Part shown: positions 46,096 through 57,300 of the stretch, one piece after another | Layout of the letters: each line of letters opens with the position of its first letter | Numbering within the stretch: the stretch's first letter is position 1 | NCBI GenBank assembly: GCA_015039465.1 | Contig: MU130707.1 | Location: 155,330 to 219,329 of the forward strand | From: Phlegmacium glaucopus | Lineage: Eukaryota > Basidiomycota > Agaricomycetes > Agaricales > Cortinariaceae | DNA length: 64,000 nucleotides | Reading direction: 5' to 3' | Translations under genes and position numbers: made by a program | The notes under the pieces: generated by a model | The model's database searches: none | What the model was told of the DNA's origin: nothing | Seen by the model: the letters and a program-made list of their open reading frames with translations, nothing else

Positions 46096-46105
46096 TTTAT
46101 ATAAG
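46096..46105 (-). promoter_or_regulatory. TATA box of 7TM copy H
   Basis: CTTATATAAAG on the minus strand, 39 bases before the start codon. Confidence 0.6.
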
Positions 46106-48146
46106 AGTCTAGCATCAATATCAAATGCAGTGACTGACAAAACTTGAGGTTCGTGATGAATTGATGATCTTCACAAACTGTCAATGTCATAAAGAATCAG
46201 ATTTCCGGTCAGGTAGGAATATGTCACGGTGCTGCATCGCCATGTATACTTAGTAAATAGTTTGAGGCAAAAAATGGTACGCAACTGTGTCTTATTTCAT
46301 GTAACCTGCTGGTAGTCAGTTGCTCCAAGGTAAGTAGGCTGGCATCAGTATATCCCTCGAATTTAAGATACTAGCGTCACCACGGTTGGATACTCTAGGG
46401 ACTTACGAAAGGTATATGATTTTTTGTCTGATGTCTACCTTCTCTCGTTTAAATCTGTCAACGATGATCATGATAGCGATGATATCTATCAATTTACGAT
46501 CTAACTTGAATTATTGTCTTTCAAATGTCAAGAGCAATTTTGATGGTGAAGAAAGTGATGGAACATATTTCGTGGAATCCTACCTTAATCGGGGCTGTTA
46601 TTAAAGGTTGAATTTATTTTAGCTTGAAGTATCTTGGCAAGATTAATCGAAACCAATGCCCACATTATGTATTTACCATCATGATTTCAGCGGCGCTATC
46701 TTTGATTCTTCTTTCTTGATCATCAAGCCTTCCACACATCATGATATTATGGCACAAACTAGTCAAAATAGAGACGCCATCGAATATCATACTTGGAGAA
46801 CCCGAAAATGCGGGATATAGTTGCTAGGTATTAGTAATGTTACTAGCGTGTCAGAAAAGTAGAAGGGTGAGTTCAGCCAGCAGCCAGCCTGAGGTCGAAA
46901 GATGTGCAGTAGACACTTAATTAGCCTTATCTTCTCCTACAAATTCACAACTAGAATCACAAAAACGACAGATTCAACGAATGGGACCTAAATCGTTTGT
47001 TGACGCCGTTGGAGGAGCGATGTCATCGTACTTGATCAACCTTTGGATTCGATGAAATGGGCCCAATTAAGTTGTCGATATAACAGCTGGATGACGACAC
47101 GGCTATTGCATGGATTCTAGTATACAATTGACTCCATTCAATAGATTCAAATACTGACACAGCTATGAAATGTCGTTTTTTTGATGATCAACACACCGAT
47201 CAATATTCGGGGAAACATGAACGATCCTGAACAGAGTTTGCAGACGACGAGATAAGGTTGTTATCGATTGAATTGATCTTTCGCTACGCGCTAACATCTT
47301 TTGAAGTACGACTTGGTATATGACAAGGGAGTTTGAAGGGAAGAAAGTGGATAGGAGAGAACTGATGCTGAAGACAACGAACCGAGTACTCGAGGATGAA
47401 ATTTCATTATGAAATATACCACGGTCGTAGGTGTAACAACGTGCCATCGCACAAGCGGGGGGTCTACGATTAAAAGGCAGTAGGTTACTGTATGCGCGTT
47501 AACGTGAATTTGACCTGACCTTTGGTGTTCAATCTTTCTGCATATATGTAGTGCACCATCGTCTTGTAGGTGTGATTTGAAGGTAAAGTTAAAATGGCCC
47601 GAGTGTGATCCAGCGTTGAGACGAATAGAGGGTGGTGAGTTTTTGTTGACAAGGAGTATTAGGTTAAGTACCTTTGGACCTGTGTCACCGACAGCCACGG
47701 GCTTCTTCGCAACCCTCGTCACCCCCACGCGCCACCCGGCTTTCTCTATCTTTCCGGTCTATCCAGCGACTGCAACGAACCCCAGTTCCAACAACACGAT
47801 TTATAACATATGATGAATCTGAGTCGTGAATGAGGTTGGTGGTGGTGACTAATTTTCCAGAGGATGTTGTCGGACAGTGACGGCCAGTAAGCAGTGGCAG
47901 TGACCAACGACTCAAACGGAACTTGAAAGATCCGAGTCAAGGACTCGGATTATTACTATGGTATACATAGTGTTTATGGGGTCTATTCAGAATGAAATAC
48001 AGACAGTACTTGAATCAAGAACAGGGCAAACACGAGCTGGCTCTCAGTGAGCTAACAAATAGGACCTGAGTGAGATGCGTTTAATGATGGATGTTTTGTA
48101 CAACGATGAGTGTTTCCCACGCATGACTAGTGTATGCTGCCTTTGA
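46106..48146. repeat. Reference spacer unit between copies H and I
   Basis: The least interrupted example of the intergenic unit: promoter-distal module (46210-46900), M2 (46930-47500, with minus-strand exon-like pieces), T (47600-47760), then the segment to TTCCCACGCATGACTAGTGT (48113), which is the empty target site of the transposon at 38059. Frames such as 47728-47291 on the minus strand recur in other units but carry different lesions, so I do not call a gene. Confidence 0.55.
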
Positions 48147-49405
48147 TCATCTATTAGTATCTACCATCTCGATATCGTCACTTAGTCGACCGCCAATATC
48201 ATCGTCTCTATTCACAATGTCGACTTCTCCCCTTTCTGGTATTGGACTGTTAGCTGCAAAGCGCAAACTCCCAATGGTAGGTTCTATCATAGATTCCTTG
48301 TCGTGGAACGAGAATCCCATTGAGACCCGCACCAGGATGATTGTGGGTGTTATACCCTAGACAGAACCATGTCATCAGTAATATAAGGAGTAGCAGTGAC
48401 TGATGTTGTAATCACATTGAGCATTTGGTGGATGTAAATGATGATATCGAAAGCTTCAACGCTAGCCATCGTGCCAAAAATACTAACCACGAGCCGAGCC
48501 AATTGGATTGAAAATAATACCATGCCAGATTCAATTAATATGAATATGACAGTCCGAATTTTGCTCCCCCCAGCAACGCCCAAAGTTTGATCCGAGGTGG
48601 ATCTGACTTCACGGTACACAGTGAAGATCTTGAAAATGATTAAGCCCGTCACCAGAGCATTCACGGTCATGGACATGGCCAGACTTGCCACAGACAGCCA
48701 AAACCCCCAGCCAAATGCCGTAACTAGGTCTGATAAAATGTACTGTGAGCCGTAACCCGCTATCCACATAGCTAGAGGCAGTAAATTGAAATTAGCCAGT
48801 CAAACAAGATAGGTTGGTCACTGACCTAGGAATACAAATACTAAGATTAAAAGAAAGATCACAACACGGATATTGCAACCCCACACAATCCAGCAACGGT
48901 AGATCTTTAGAATTTGCATGAATAAAATAAATGACAGACATACCAGTTTATACATACCAGGATAGATTGAGCTATGAAATCGCAGCAACCAGTTACTGTG
49001 CCTTGAACAAAACCGAGGTGGAGTAATGCCGTCCCGAATCCATGCTTGCGAAACTGCACAATTGAAAGAGTAAAATAAGATGGATATTGTTTTCGATGGA
49101 ATTGTTACTAACTCTATATATGAAAACCGTTAGATCAAGCACGACGGTAACAACAGATAGGGCGTATAGAGTACACAGAGCATAGAAAAGGATATTGTTC
49201 CTCTTGTCGGTGTGTTTTTTCGATGCCCAGTGGTCTTGTACATACATGGAAAATATCCCAGAATAGAGTCCTGGGACAGGTTAATATTATACTTCTTTAG
49301 CAGCGGCCGTGAAACTTCAAGAAAGTTGTAGAAAAATATCTTACCGTAAAGAAAGCCTTCCAGACATACTCCAAGGATGTAAACGTCTGCAGGAGTTACC
49401 TTCAT
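48147..49405 (-). CDS. 7TM membrane protein, copy I
   Basis: Exons 49405-49345, 49270-49113, 49053-48958, 48904-48826, 48771-48416, 48356-48147; 960 bases, 319 residues, open, stop TGA. All introns are 50-65 bases with GT-AG borders (for example GTAAGATA...CCCAG, GTATGT...AAAG). Start MKVTPADVYILGVCLEGFLYG. Exon 2 GLYSGIFSMYVQDHWASKKH. Loop FRKHGFGTALLHLGFVQG before GCCDFIAQSIL. Exon 4 has IYRCWIVWGCNIRVVIFLLI, differing in TM4 from the usual LPSILAFAF. TM5 SMTVNALVTGLIIFKIF. Tail ends DDIEMVDTNR. Rightmost copy of the array. Confidence 0.83.
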
Positions 49406-49442
49406 GACTTTTTGTGGGTTTTAATGATCTATTGCATCTTGC

Positions 49443-49459
49443 TTTATACATTAATATAA
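49443..49459 (-). promoter_or_regulatory. Altered TATA region of 7TM copy I
   Basis: Where the other copies have CTTTATATAAG (plus strand), copy I has CTTTATACATTAATATAAG, an 8-base insertion that splits the box. A weaker TATAT remains on the distal side. Confidence 0.5.
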
Positions 49460-50286
49460 GAGTCTAGTATCAATTATCAAATGCACTGACTGAGATAAAA
49501 CTTGGGCGCTTGAGCTTGAGGTTTGAAGCTTGAAGCCCGTGATGAACTAATGATCTTTATGTCATAATCGGATTCACATTATCGATTAGGTTATAGGTAG
49601 GAATGGCGCTGGAATGTGTCACGATGACCCATCGCTATGTGTACTTAGTACATAGTTTGAGGCGAAAAATGGTACACAATTGTCTTATCTTAGGTAACCT
49701 ACCGGTGGTCTGTGCCAAGGTAAGTAGGGTCAGTATATCCCTTTACTCTGGGGACTTACGAAAGGTATATGATATGGATCAATTCACGATCTAACTTGAA
49801 TTATTGTCTTTCAAATATCAATAGCGATTTTGATGGCGAAGAAAGTGATGGAACATATTTCGTTAATCGAAATTGTTGTCCAGGGTTGAATTCATTTTAG
49901 CTTGAAGCATGTTGGCAAGATAATCGAAACCAATACTCACATTGTGTATTTGCCATCATGATTTCAGCGGCGCTAGTTTTGATTCTTTTCTTTCTTGGTC
50001 ATCAAGCCTTTCACACATCATGTTGCTTGGCATTTGTAATGTGTCTCGGTAAAGTGGGAGAGTGACTTCAGCCTGAGGTCAAAAGATGTATCATAGTCAC
50101 TTACTCCTATTTTCTCCTACAACAAACGTTTCTTGAAGCCTTGATCAATCACCAATTACCCGATTATTTTATCATATCAAATTGAGTTCCCGACTCGGAA
50201 ATGGACACGGCTAATCGCCATCTGTACTAGTATGGCAGGGGTCATGAACGGTGACACAACAGCTGTCGAAGACGAAGATAAGCGAT
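49460..50286. repeat. Right-hand spacer: promoter-distal module and module Q
   Basis: 49610-50020 matches the promoter-distal module and 50040-50286 module Q, ending in GCGATAATAATGTG, the target of two later insertions. Confidence 0.55.
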
Positions 50287-50296
50287 AATAATGTGT

Positions 50297-52333
50297 AGTG
50301 TTACCAAAGTTCGGTTCAGTTCGGTTCTTCAACCATTTTTGAAGAACCGAGAACCGAACTGAAGGGTCCTTCACTGAACTGAACCAGAACCAGAACCAGA
50401 ACTGATAGAACCGGTTCAGTCGGTTCAGTCCGGTTCTAGGACCGGTTCGAACTGTTGAACCGATAAAAAGCAAATAAATAACAATTAAATTATATTATTT
50501 CAATACAATATGAGGGTACTTTAATGCGCTACTACTAGTACACTACTAACATTAATGAAATAGACCCCATTCATTTATCATTCATTCATTTGTTGTTGTC
50601 TCTTCGTGTTCGTTCATCGTTCATTCAGTGCAGTCGATCTTGGTTTGTTGGCCGAGGGTGGGCCAGGGGGCAAAGCCGTGCTGGTATAGGTATTGTTTCG
50701 TCAAGATTTTCTGCTGTAGGTACTTTGCATCCCCCGAGCAACCTGATAATAGTAGACTTCTTAGCCAGATACTGGGAATCTATTCTTACACCAATCAAAA
50801 ACGTACCTCACTTTTGCCCCCTGGTCAGGCAGGTCGATTGCGCCATAGATAGTCAGTGATTGATAACAGCAAATACCTGACTCATTACATACTAGAATTT
50901 TGTACAAAAAAAGGGAGGGAAGACGGTCAGTTGAACAAAGTACAAGACCTTCCTAGGCAAAAGTAAACTTTCTCACCTCTACAATGGATGGCGCAAGATA
51001 ACGCAATAGCACTTTATGCAACGTCGCAGTCTCCTTGACCAGAATTTCCATGTACTCATTAACACTACCACCTGGTTTTGGCACAGTTTGCGTTCATTCA
51101 TCGTTCGTTTACTCGTTCGTCATCCATTTGTTAATTCGTTCATGTTCGTTCACTCGTCTGAGTCGTCGTTCATTCACTTTCGTTCGTCGTTCATTCGCTG
51201 CTTGATCATTCGTTCGTATTCCGTTCGTTCATTTGCGGTCGTGTTCATTCACGTATCGTCGTCATTTGTCTGTCCTAGATTACATTAGAATTTAATTTTA
51301 ATTTCAAAAAAATGCTTCCCAAGGGTGCTTAGTTGCCTATCATTGTTGTACTCGTCATCGTTGTGCTTGTCGTTGTTGTACCTGTCGTTGTCACAGCTGT
51401 GCCTGTTGTTGTGCCTGCTGTTGTGCCTGCTGTTGTCATCGCTATCTATTGTTGTAGTACATTAAAATAAGAAACTTACCAAAGATAACTCCCCCGGTAA
51501 GGAGTTGTTAGCGTTGTTTGTTGTAAGCATCGTTGGTGTTGTCACAACTTGTCAGTTGATAGCTAAGCGCTCGGGGATCATTCATTCATTGTTCCTCTGT
51601 TCGTTTGCCGTTGTCGTCCGTCCGTTCATCACTGTCATCCGTTTATTCGTTCGTCGTTGCCATCCATTCGTCCATTGTCGTTGTTTTTTCATTCGTCCAG
51701 ACTCCATTCGTTGTCTTTGGTTCATTCGTTCGTCGTCGTTCGTTTATGTTCGTTCATTCATTGTTGGCGTTCATTGTTTGTCGTTTGTCTGTAGTAGTTT
51801 ATATTAGATTTAGATTTAAATTTTAAAAAAAATACCTGCCAAGGTAGTACCGGTGCTCGTCATCGTGGTGCTCGACATTGTCGTCCGTACCCGTGGTTGT
51901 TATCCCTGTGTGCTGTCATAGTACATTAATTTAATGAAGAAACTTACCAAAATAACTCCCCCGGTGGGGAGTTGTTGGCGTTGTTGGTGTGGTTTTAGTG
52001 TTGTTAGCATTGTTGGTGTTGACACCGTGTTGTCAGCATTGATAGTAGTCGGATTTTTCAAACTCCGAAATCCAAAACATTGGGTCGGGCGCCTAACAAT
52101 ACTTTATAGATTATAAATTCAATTCTCCACTGAAAAATTAAGAAAAAAAATCTACATAAAGTTCGGTTCGAACCGGTTCGAACCCGGTTCTCAAAATCAT
52201 AGAAATATGAGAACCGAGAACCGGACCGATGGTCCAAGATCCTTGGACCGAACTGAACTGAACCTGAACCGACGGTTCGGTTCTTTCGGTTCTCGGTTCT
52301 TGCGCCGGTTCGGAACCGAACTTTGGCATCACT
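50297..52333. mobile_element. TIR transposon with 10-base target duplication, non-autonomous
   Basis: Terminal inverted repeats AGTGTTACCAAAGTTCGGTT (50297) and AGTGATGCCAAAGTTCGGTT (other strand, from 52333) flanked by AATAATGTGT at 50287-50296 and 52334-52343. Subterminal DNA is a palindrome-rich mass of GGTTCGGTTC/GAACCGAAC. The interior (50560-52000) is low-complexity TTCGTTCATTCG-type DNA with an internal duplication (51230-51510 against 51770-51990). No transposase. Duplication length fits Mutator-like elements, but family assignment is tentative. Confidence 0.8.
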
Positions 52334-52471
52334 AATAATGTGTCGAAGGACGCTTCTTGATCTAGTACTGCCACCTCACGCAATTTTCTCACGGTATATA
52401 CCACCGTTGAGGCGAGGGCAGCAGACATAGATCGTAGACTAGCGTAGCTCAACTCTTTTACTGCTGATAGC

Positions 52472-54367
52472 ATGTCATACGCAACGGGCACCTCTCAGCC
52501 ACAGACGAGGCAAAAAAGTGCAACAACCGCTGCCAAGAAATCTAGAAGAGAACTTGAGGAAGCAGAATGTCTGACTACCGACATACGTAACAAAGATCAA
52601 GCAATCACACTGTTACGAACACGAGATTACCTTGTGTTAGGTGAGCCCATCAACCCTACCGACCTCTCATATGCCCTGTTACAGTTCGCCCATGGGGCAA
52701 AACTTGTGAAAACCACAACAGATATCATCAGAGCTTTTGCTTTTGTCATAGCCGATATAGGCACTCATCGCATGGCGGAAGAGTTGGTCGCTACCGTGAA
52801 GACGCAGTTGGCGGATCAGATGGAGTCATACAACACTCAGGTAGACATTATGAGAGATGCCGTAGAAAACGTCACAAGAGTATCAAAAGTGATCACTACT
52901 ACAATGGCGGATCTCAAAGACGAATGCTCCGAGATATCAGACAAGATCACGCAGGCAACACTAGAATTCACCGACAAAACTACAGAACTCACATCAAATC
53001 CCAGCAAAGCAGCACGTTCCTACGCGGAGATAGCCCAATCACAGCCCATCCCGGACACACATCTCACAGTCATCACACGCAGCCAAACCAACGACCGGCA
53101 ACTGCTACTACACAGGGACCCGAAAGGCACAGACACAGGTATCGACAAACTCACCGAAAAAGAACTAGTCGCCAAGGCGAATACCGCCCTTGACCTTATG
53201 GGCGATGATCTCCATGACAAGCCCACTAACACTAAATTTATAGGAGCGAAATTTATCAGAAATGGCAACATACTTTATCAACTCACTACGAAGGAAGCAG
53301 CAGATTGGCTGAGACTACCAATTGTCCGGGAACGCTTTGAAGCGCACTACGACAGAACCTCCAATATCAAGAATCGGGCCTTCTCCATTTTAGCGGAATT
53401 TGTTCCGACCACTTTCGAGCCAGGCCTAGATCACATCCATTCAAAAATCGAAGACGACAGTGGCATCAATCCCGGCTCAATTACCTTCTCCAAATACATC
53501 AAACCAAAACAACTACGAAATGCGACGCAATGCGTAGCCCATATTATTATAGGATTTAACGACAGGCAGTCCGCGAATCACGCCATCGAGCATGGTCTAT
53601 TTATTGAAGGTAAACGAGTCTCAGCACGGAAGCTGCTCCCAGAACCAAAAAGATGTTTGAAATGCCAAAAATTCGGTCATCTCACGACGGACTGCAAAGC
53701 GACTACGGACACCTGTGGCAGGTGCAAAGGCCAACATAGAACGGTCGACTGCCTCATCACCGACACCAGCAACTTCACCTGCGCTAATTGCACAGCCGAC
53801 GTAGCCAAGGGACACGGCACTGCGGACAGGAGCTGTCCACTATTCATCAAAGTCACTGAAAAACTGCACTCACGCATTCCTGAAACAAAATATAGGTTCT
53901 TCCCTACCCACGAATCAAAAACATGGAGACTCCTCGCCGATTCTGACCAACCCGCCCCCTCCAATCCATTTTACAACAGCAACAGCAATATAAACAATCC
54001 CTACGCCAGCCTCCCCCCACGCCCACCAGCAATCACTCTTACGGAGCCCCCCCAAACAGGCACACCGACCGAGTGGCAGAAACTAAATCGCCGTCGCGGA
54101 CGCCAAAACCCCAACATGGAACCTCTTGGCAGTAAAAAGGACGTATCCGCCTCCAGATGGCCGTCTAAGCCGGCACAGCAGACGCTTCCTGGCATGTTTT
54201 CCCAGATGCAACAAAATAGCGCGGCAAGATCTGCGCTCTCAAACACTTCACCAACTGACCACCAATCAACCTCGTGGGCAGACTGGGATATTAACGACCA
54301 TGATATTGGTCCAGTCCCAGAATCGTCGCAGCTCTCTTACATGTCTAATACCCATAATGCCAATTGA
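52472..54367 (+). CDS. LINE ORF1, nucleic-acid-binding gag-like protein
   Basis: 631 residues. The N-terminal third is charged and probably helical (DECSEISDKITQATLEFTD). A central region (LTEKELVAKANTALDL ... FIEGKRVSARKLLPEPKR) resembles the RNA-binding domain of non-LTR ORF1 proteins. Three zinc-knuckle-like motifs follow at about residues 394-450: CLKCQKFGHLTTDC, CGRCKGQHRTVDC and CANCTADVAKGHGTADRSC. The C-terminal part is Pro/Asn/Ser-rich. It would package the LINE RNA. The start (ATG 52472) is the first in the leader region in this frame. The end overlaps the ORF2 start by 11 bases. Confidence 0.88.
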   Translation: MSYATGTSQPQTRQKSATTAAKKSRRELEEAECLTTDIRNKDQAITLLRTRDYLVLGEPINPTDLSYALLQFAHGAKLVKTTTDIIRAFAFVIADIGTHRMAEELVATVKTQLADQMESYNTQVDIMRDAVENVTRVSKVITTTMADLKDECSEISDKITQATLEFTDKTTELTSNPSKAARSYAEIAQSQPIPDTHLTVITRSQTNDRQLLLHRDPKGTDTGIDKLTEKELVAKANTALDLMGDDLHDKPTNTKFIGAKFIRNGNILYQLTTKEAADWLRLPIVRERFEAHYDRTSNIKNRAFSILAEFVPTTFEPGLDHIHSKIEDDSGINPGSITFSKYIKPKQLRNATQCVAHIIIGFNDRQSANHAIEHGLFIEGKRVSARKLLPEPKRCLKCQKFGHLTTDCKATTDTCGRCKGQHRTVDCLITDTSNFTCANCTADVAKGHGTADRSCPLFIKVTEKLHSRIPETKYRFFPTHESKTWRLLADSDQPAPSNPFYNSNSNINNPYASLPPRPPAITLTEPPQTGTPTEWQKLNRRRGRQNPNMEPLGSKKDVSASRWPSKPAQQTLPGMFSQMQQNSAARSALSNTSPTDHQSTSWADWDINDHDIGPVPESSQLSYMSNTHNAN

Positions 54368-57300
54368 CCATCGGCCTTTTAGAATACGGCAGCAGAACAC
54401 TAACAAATCTCTCATCAGCCAAATCGACCTTCTACAAACACTCAAAAAGAACTTATACGACATCTGTCTCATTCAAGAACCGTACATCGACTTCAACGGT
54501 AAATCCAGGGCCAGCCCCCTTTGGTCAGTTATATACCCGTCTACCCACAAAAAACACCCAGACAACACCCGATCCTTGATATTGGTCAGCACAGACCTAG
54601 CAATGGATTCGTGGAAACAAATTCCATTCGACTCGCCAGACATTACTGCTATCGAAATTGGCGGTCATTTTGGTATGCTTCGTATCATTAACATTTATAA
54701 TGACGTTAAGCACAATGATGCACTAACCCATCTATCAAATTACATGCGAGACCCAGCGCATCAACGCTGCAACAACCTTCCCCTGACTACCTTTTGGATG
54801 GGGGATTTTAATCGTCACCACCCACTGTGGGACGAACCTCGCAATGACCATCTTTTTACCAGACACAATCTCGATCTCGCGCAACCGCTCCTCAATATGT
54901 TAGGTCGTCATCAAATGAAGATGGCCTTACCACCGTTTATCCCAACCCTAAAAGCTCACGGTACAGGGAACCTCACAAGAGTCGACAACGTCTTCTGCTC
55001 GGAGGATATGTTAGACGGTATAATCAAATGTAATACAGATGACGCTAACAGACCCGCTAAATCAGACCATTTCCCCATTGTCACAGAGATAGACGTCCAG
55101 GCACCAAAGGATGCATGGGAACCCAGACGTAATTTTAGAGACGTAGATTGGGAAAAGCTAACCAAATCTATTCAGGACCAACTAGGGCACTTCCCTCCCC
55201 CTACAGAAATCACGACTAAGCAAGACTTTGATACAGCCCTTAAGAGGGTAAACGACGCCATCCAGCTTTCAATAGAAGAGAACATCAAATTATCTCAACT
55301 GAGCCCCTACTCCAAACGATGGTGGAACAGAGACTTGGACGCAGCGAAAAAGAAGACAAGGCAACTAGGCGCGAAATCCAAATACCATCGATGGAACCCG
55401 CAACACCCCATCCATGAAGAATATCGCAGACAGCGTAACGACTACGCAGAGGCAATAAGGAAGACCAAGGTTGAGCACTGGGCGGATTGGCTTGAAGGGG
55501 TAGATGAGGCCAGTATCTGGAAGGCTAGTAGACTGGTGACAGGACCGGCAACAGACACAGGAAGATCCAGGGTACCCACGCTACAAATTATCGACCCAGT
55601 AACTAAGAAAGTCACTGCGGAAGCTATCGATAACGAGAGTAAAGGGAAACTATTCTACAACACGTTCTTCCCAAAACCAAATCCAAACACACCACCCATC
55701 CCACCTAATGCAATATATCCTCCACCCAAATGGGCTTTCAAAAATATCACCGACGAACAAATACACCGCGCCATCAAAAAGCTGAAACCCTTCAAAGCTA
55801 CTAGGAAAGGAACGACACCTAACAGTGTCTTGGTGAACGCCAGAGAAGTTTTAGTCCCTCATCTTGGACCGCTATTTCGAGCAACTCACTCTCTCAATTA
55901 CTACCCAAAAGAGTGGTCTCTTACAGATACGTTGGCGATGAAAAAGCCAGGAAAGCCCGACTATACCATCCCGTCAGCATGGCGACCTATTGTCCTTTCC
56001 GATGGCCTGGCAAGACTTCTAAACGCCTGCCACACAGAAGACATTGTCTCTATGTGCGAAAAACTGAACTTACTACCTCTTAATCACTTCGGGGCTCGCC
56101 CAGGTCGCACAACAGCCGACTCAATCCACCTTTTCACGAAAACTGTCAAAGACGCTTGGCGGAAAGGACTGACAGCTTCAGCTTTATTCCTCGACGTCAA
56201 AGCGGCATTCCCAAGTGTTAACATAGAAAGGCTTACTCATAACATGCGCATGAAGGGTATACCAATCGAATACACTAAATGGATGAGATGCAGGCTAGAT
56301 GGCCGGCAAACTGCGATCATTTTCGACAATCATAGGACAGACCACTTCGTAGTCAACAATGGCCTGGACCAAGGAGACCCATTCTCAGGAATATGTTACC
56401 TCATCTACAATGCGGACATACTTGAAATCCCTGATCGCAAACTAGGTGAAACCGCGCTTTTATACGTTGATGATGCAGCAATTATAGTAACAGGGAAGGA
56501 CTTCTCGGAGACACATCACAAACTACGACAAATCATGCACCGCCCAAACGGCGTTCTAGATTGGGCCAGAACACACAACTGCGAATTTGGTATCGACAAG
56601 TTTCAGCTTCTCGACTTGACAAAACGCACTATCCCACACACATTCATTCGTAACAAACGTATACCCATGCCCAGACCCGACCTAATTTTAGGTCAACATC
56701 GCATCAAATCCGCAGAAACAGCCAAGTTTCTAGGGATTATAGTCGATAACAAACTATCATGGAAAGCCCAAGGAGCAGCTGCCCTCGCCAAAGGTCAAGA
56801 GTGGATGATCCAGTTCCGTCGCCTAATCTACAAAACACACGGAGTCTCGGCTGCACTCCTAAGGCGGCTGTACCTGGCGATTGCAGTCCCAAGGATGTTA
56901 TACGCAGCCGATATCTTTCTTACCCCACAACGTAAAGCCGCCACGAGCGCACGGGGTAAGAGTACAACTACTTCCATCATCTCTAAACTCGCCCGGATAC
57001 AACGGCTGGCAGCCATCATGATCACTGGCGCGATGCGAACATCACCTACTGACGCACTGGACGCCATGGCGAATCTACTACCCTTCCACCTTCTAGTACA
57101 CAAACATCTATATCGAGCTACGCTACGCATGGCAACCCTACCCCCTAATCATGCATTATATAAGCCCATCAAAAATGCTTCACGACGCTTGGTCAAACGG
57201 CACCCATCTCCCTTACATATCTTATTCCATACGTACAAAATCAAACCTTCGCAAATCGAGAACATCAACACGGTTCGACAAGATAGCAAGTGGACTCCAA

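Noticed and set aside
50577..51826. Frames of 73-100 codons rich in Arg, Ser, Val and Phe.
   Set aside because: Products of the TTCGTTCATTC low-complexity DNA; no conserved motif.
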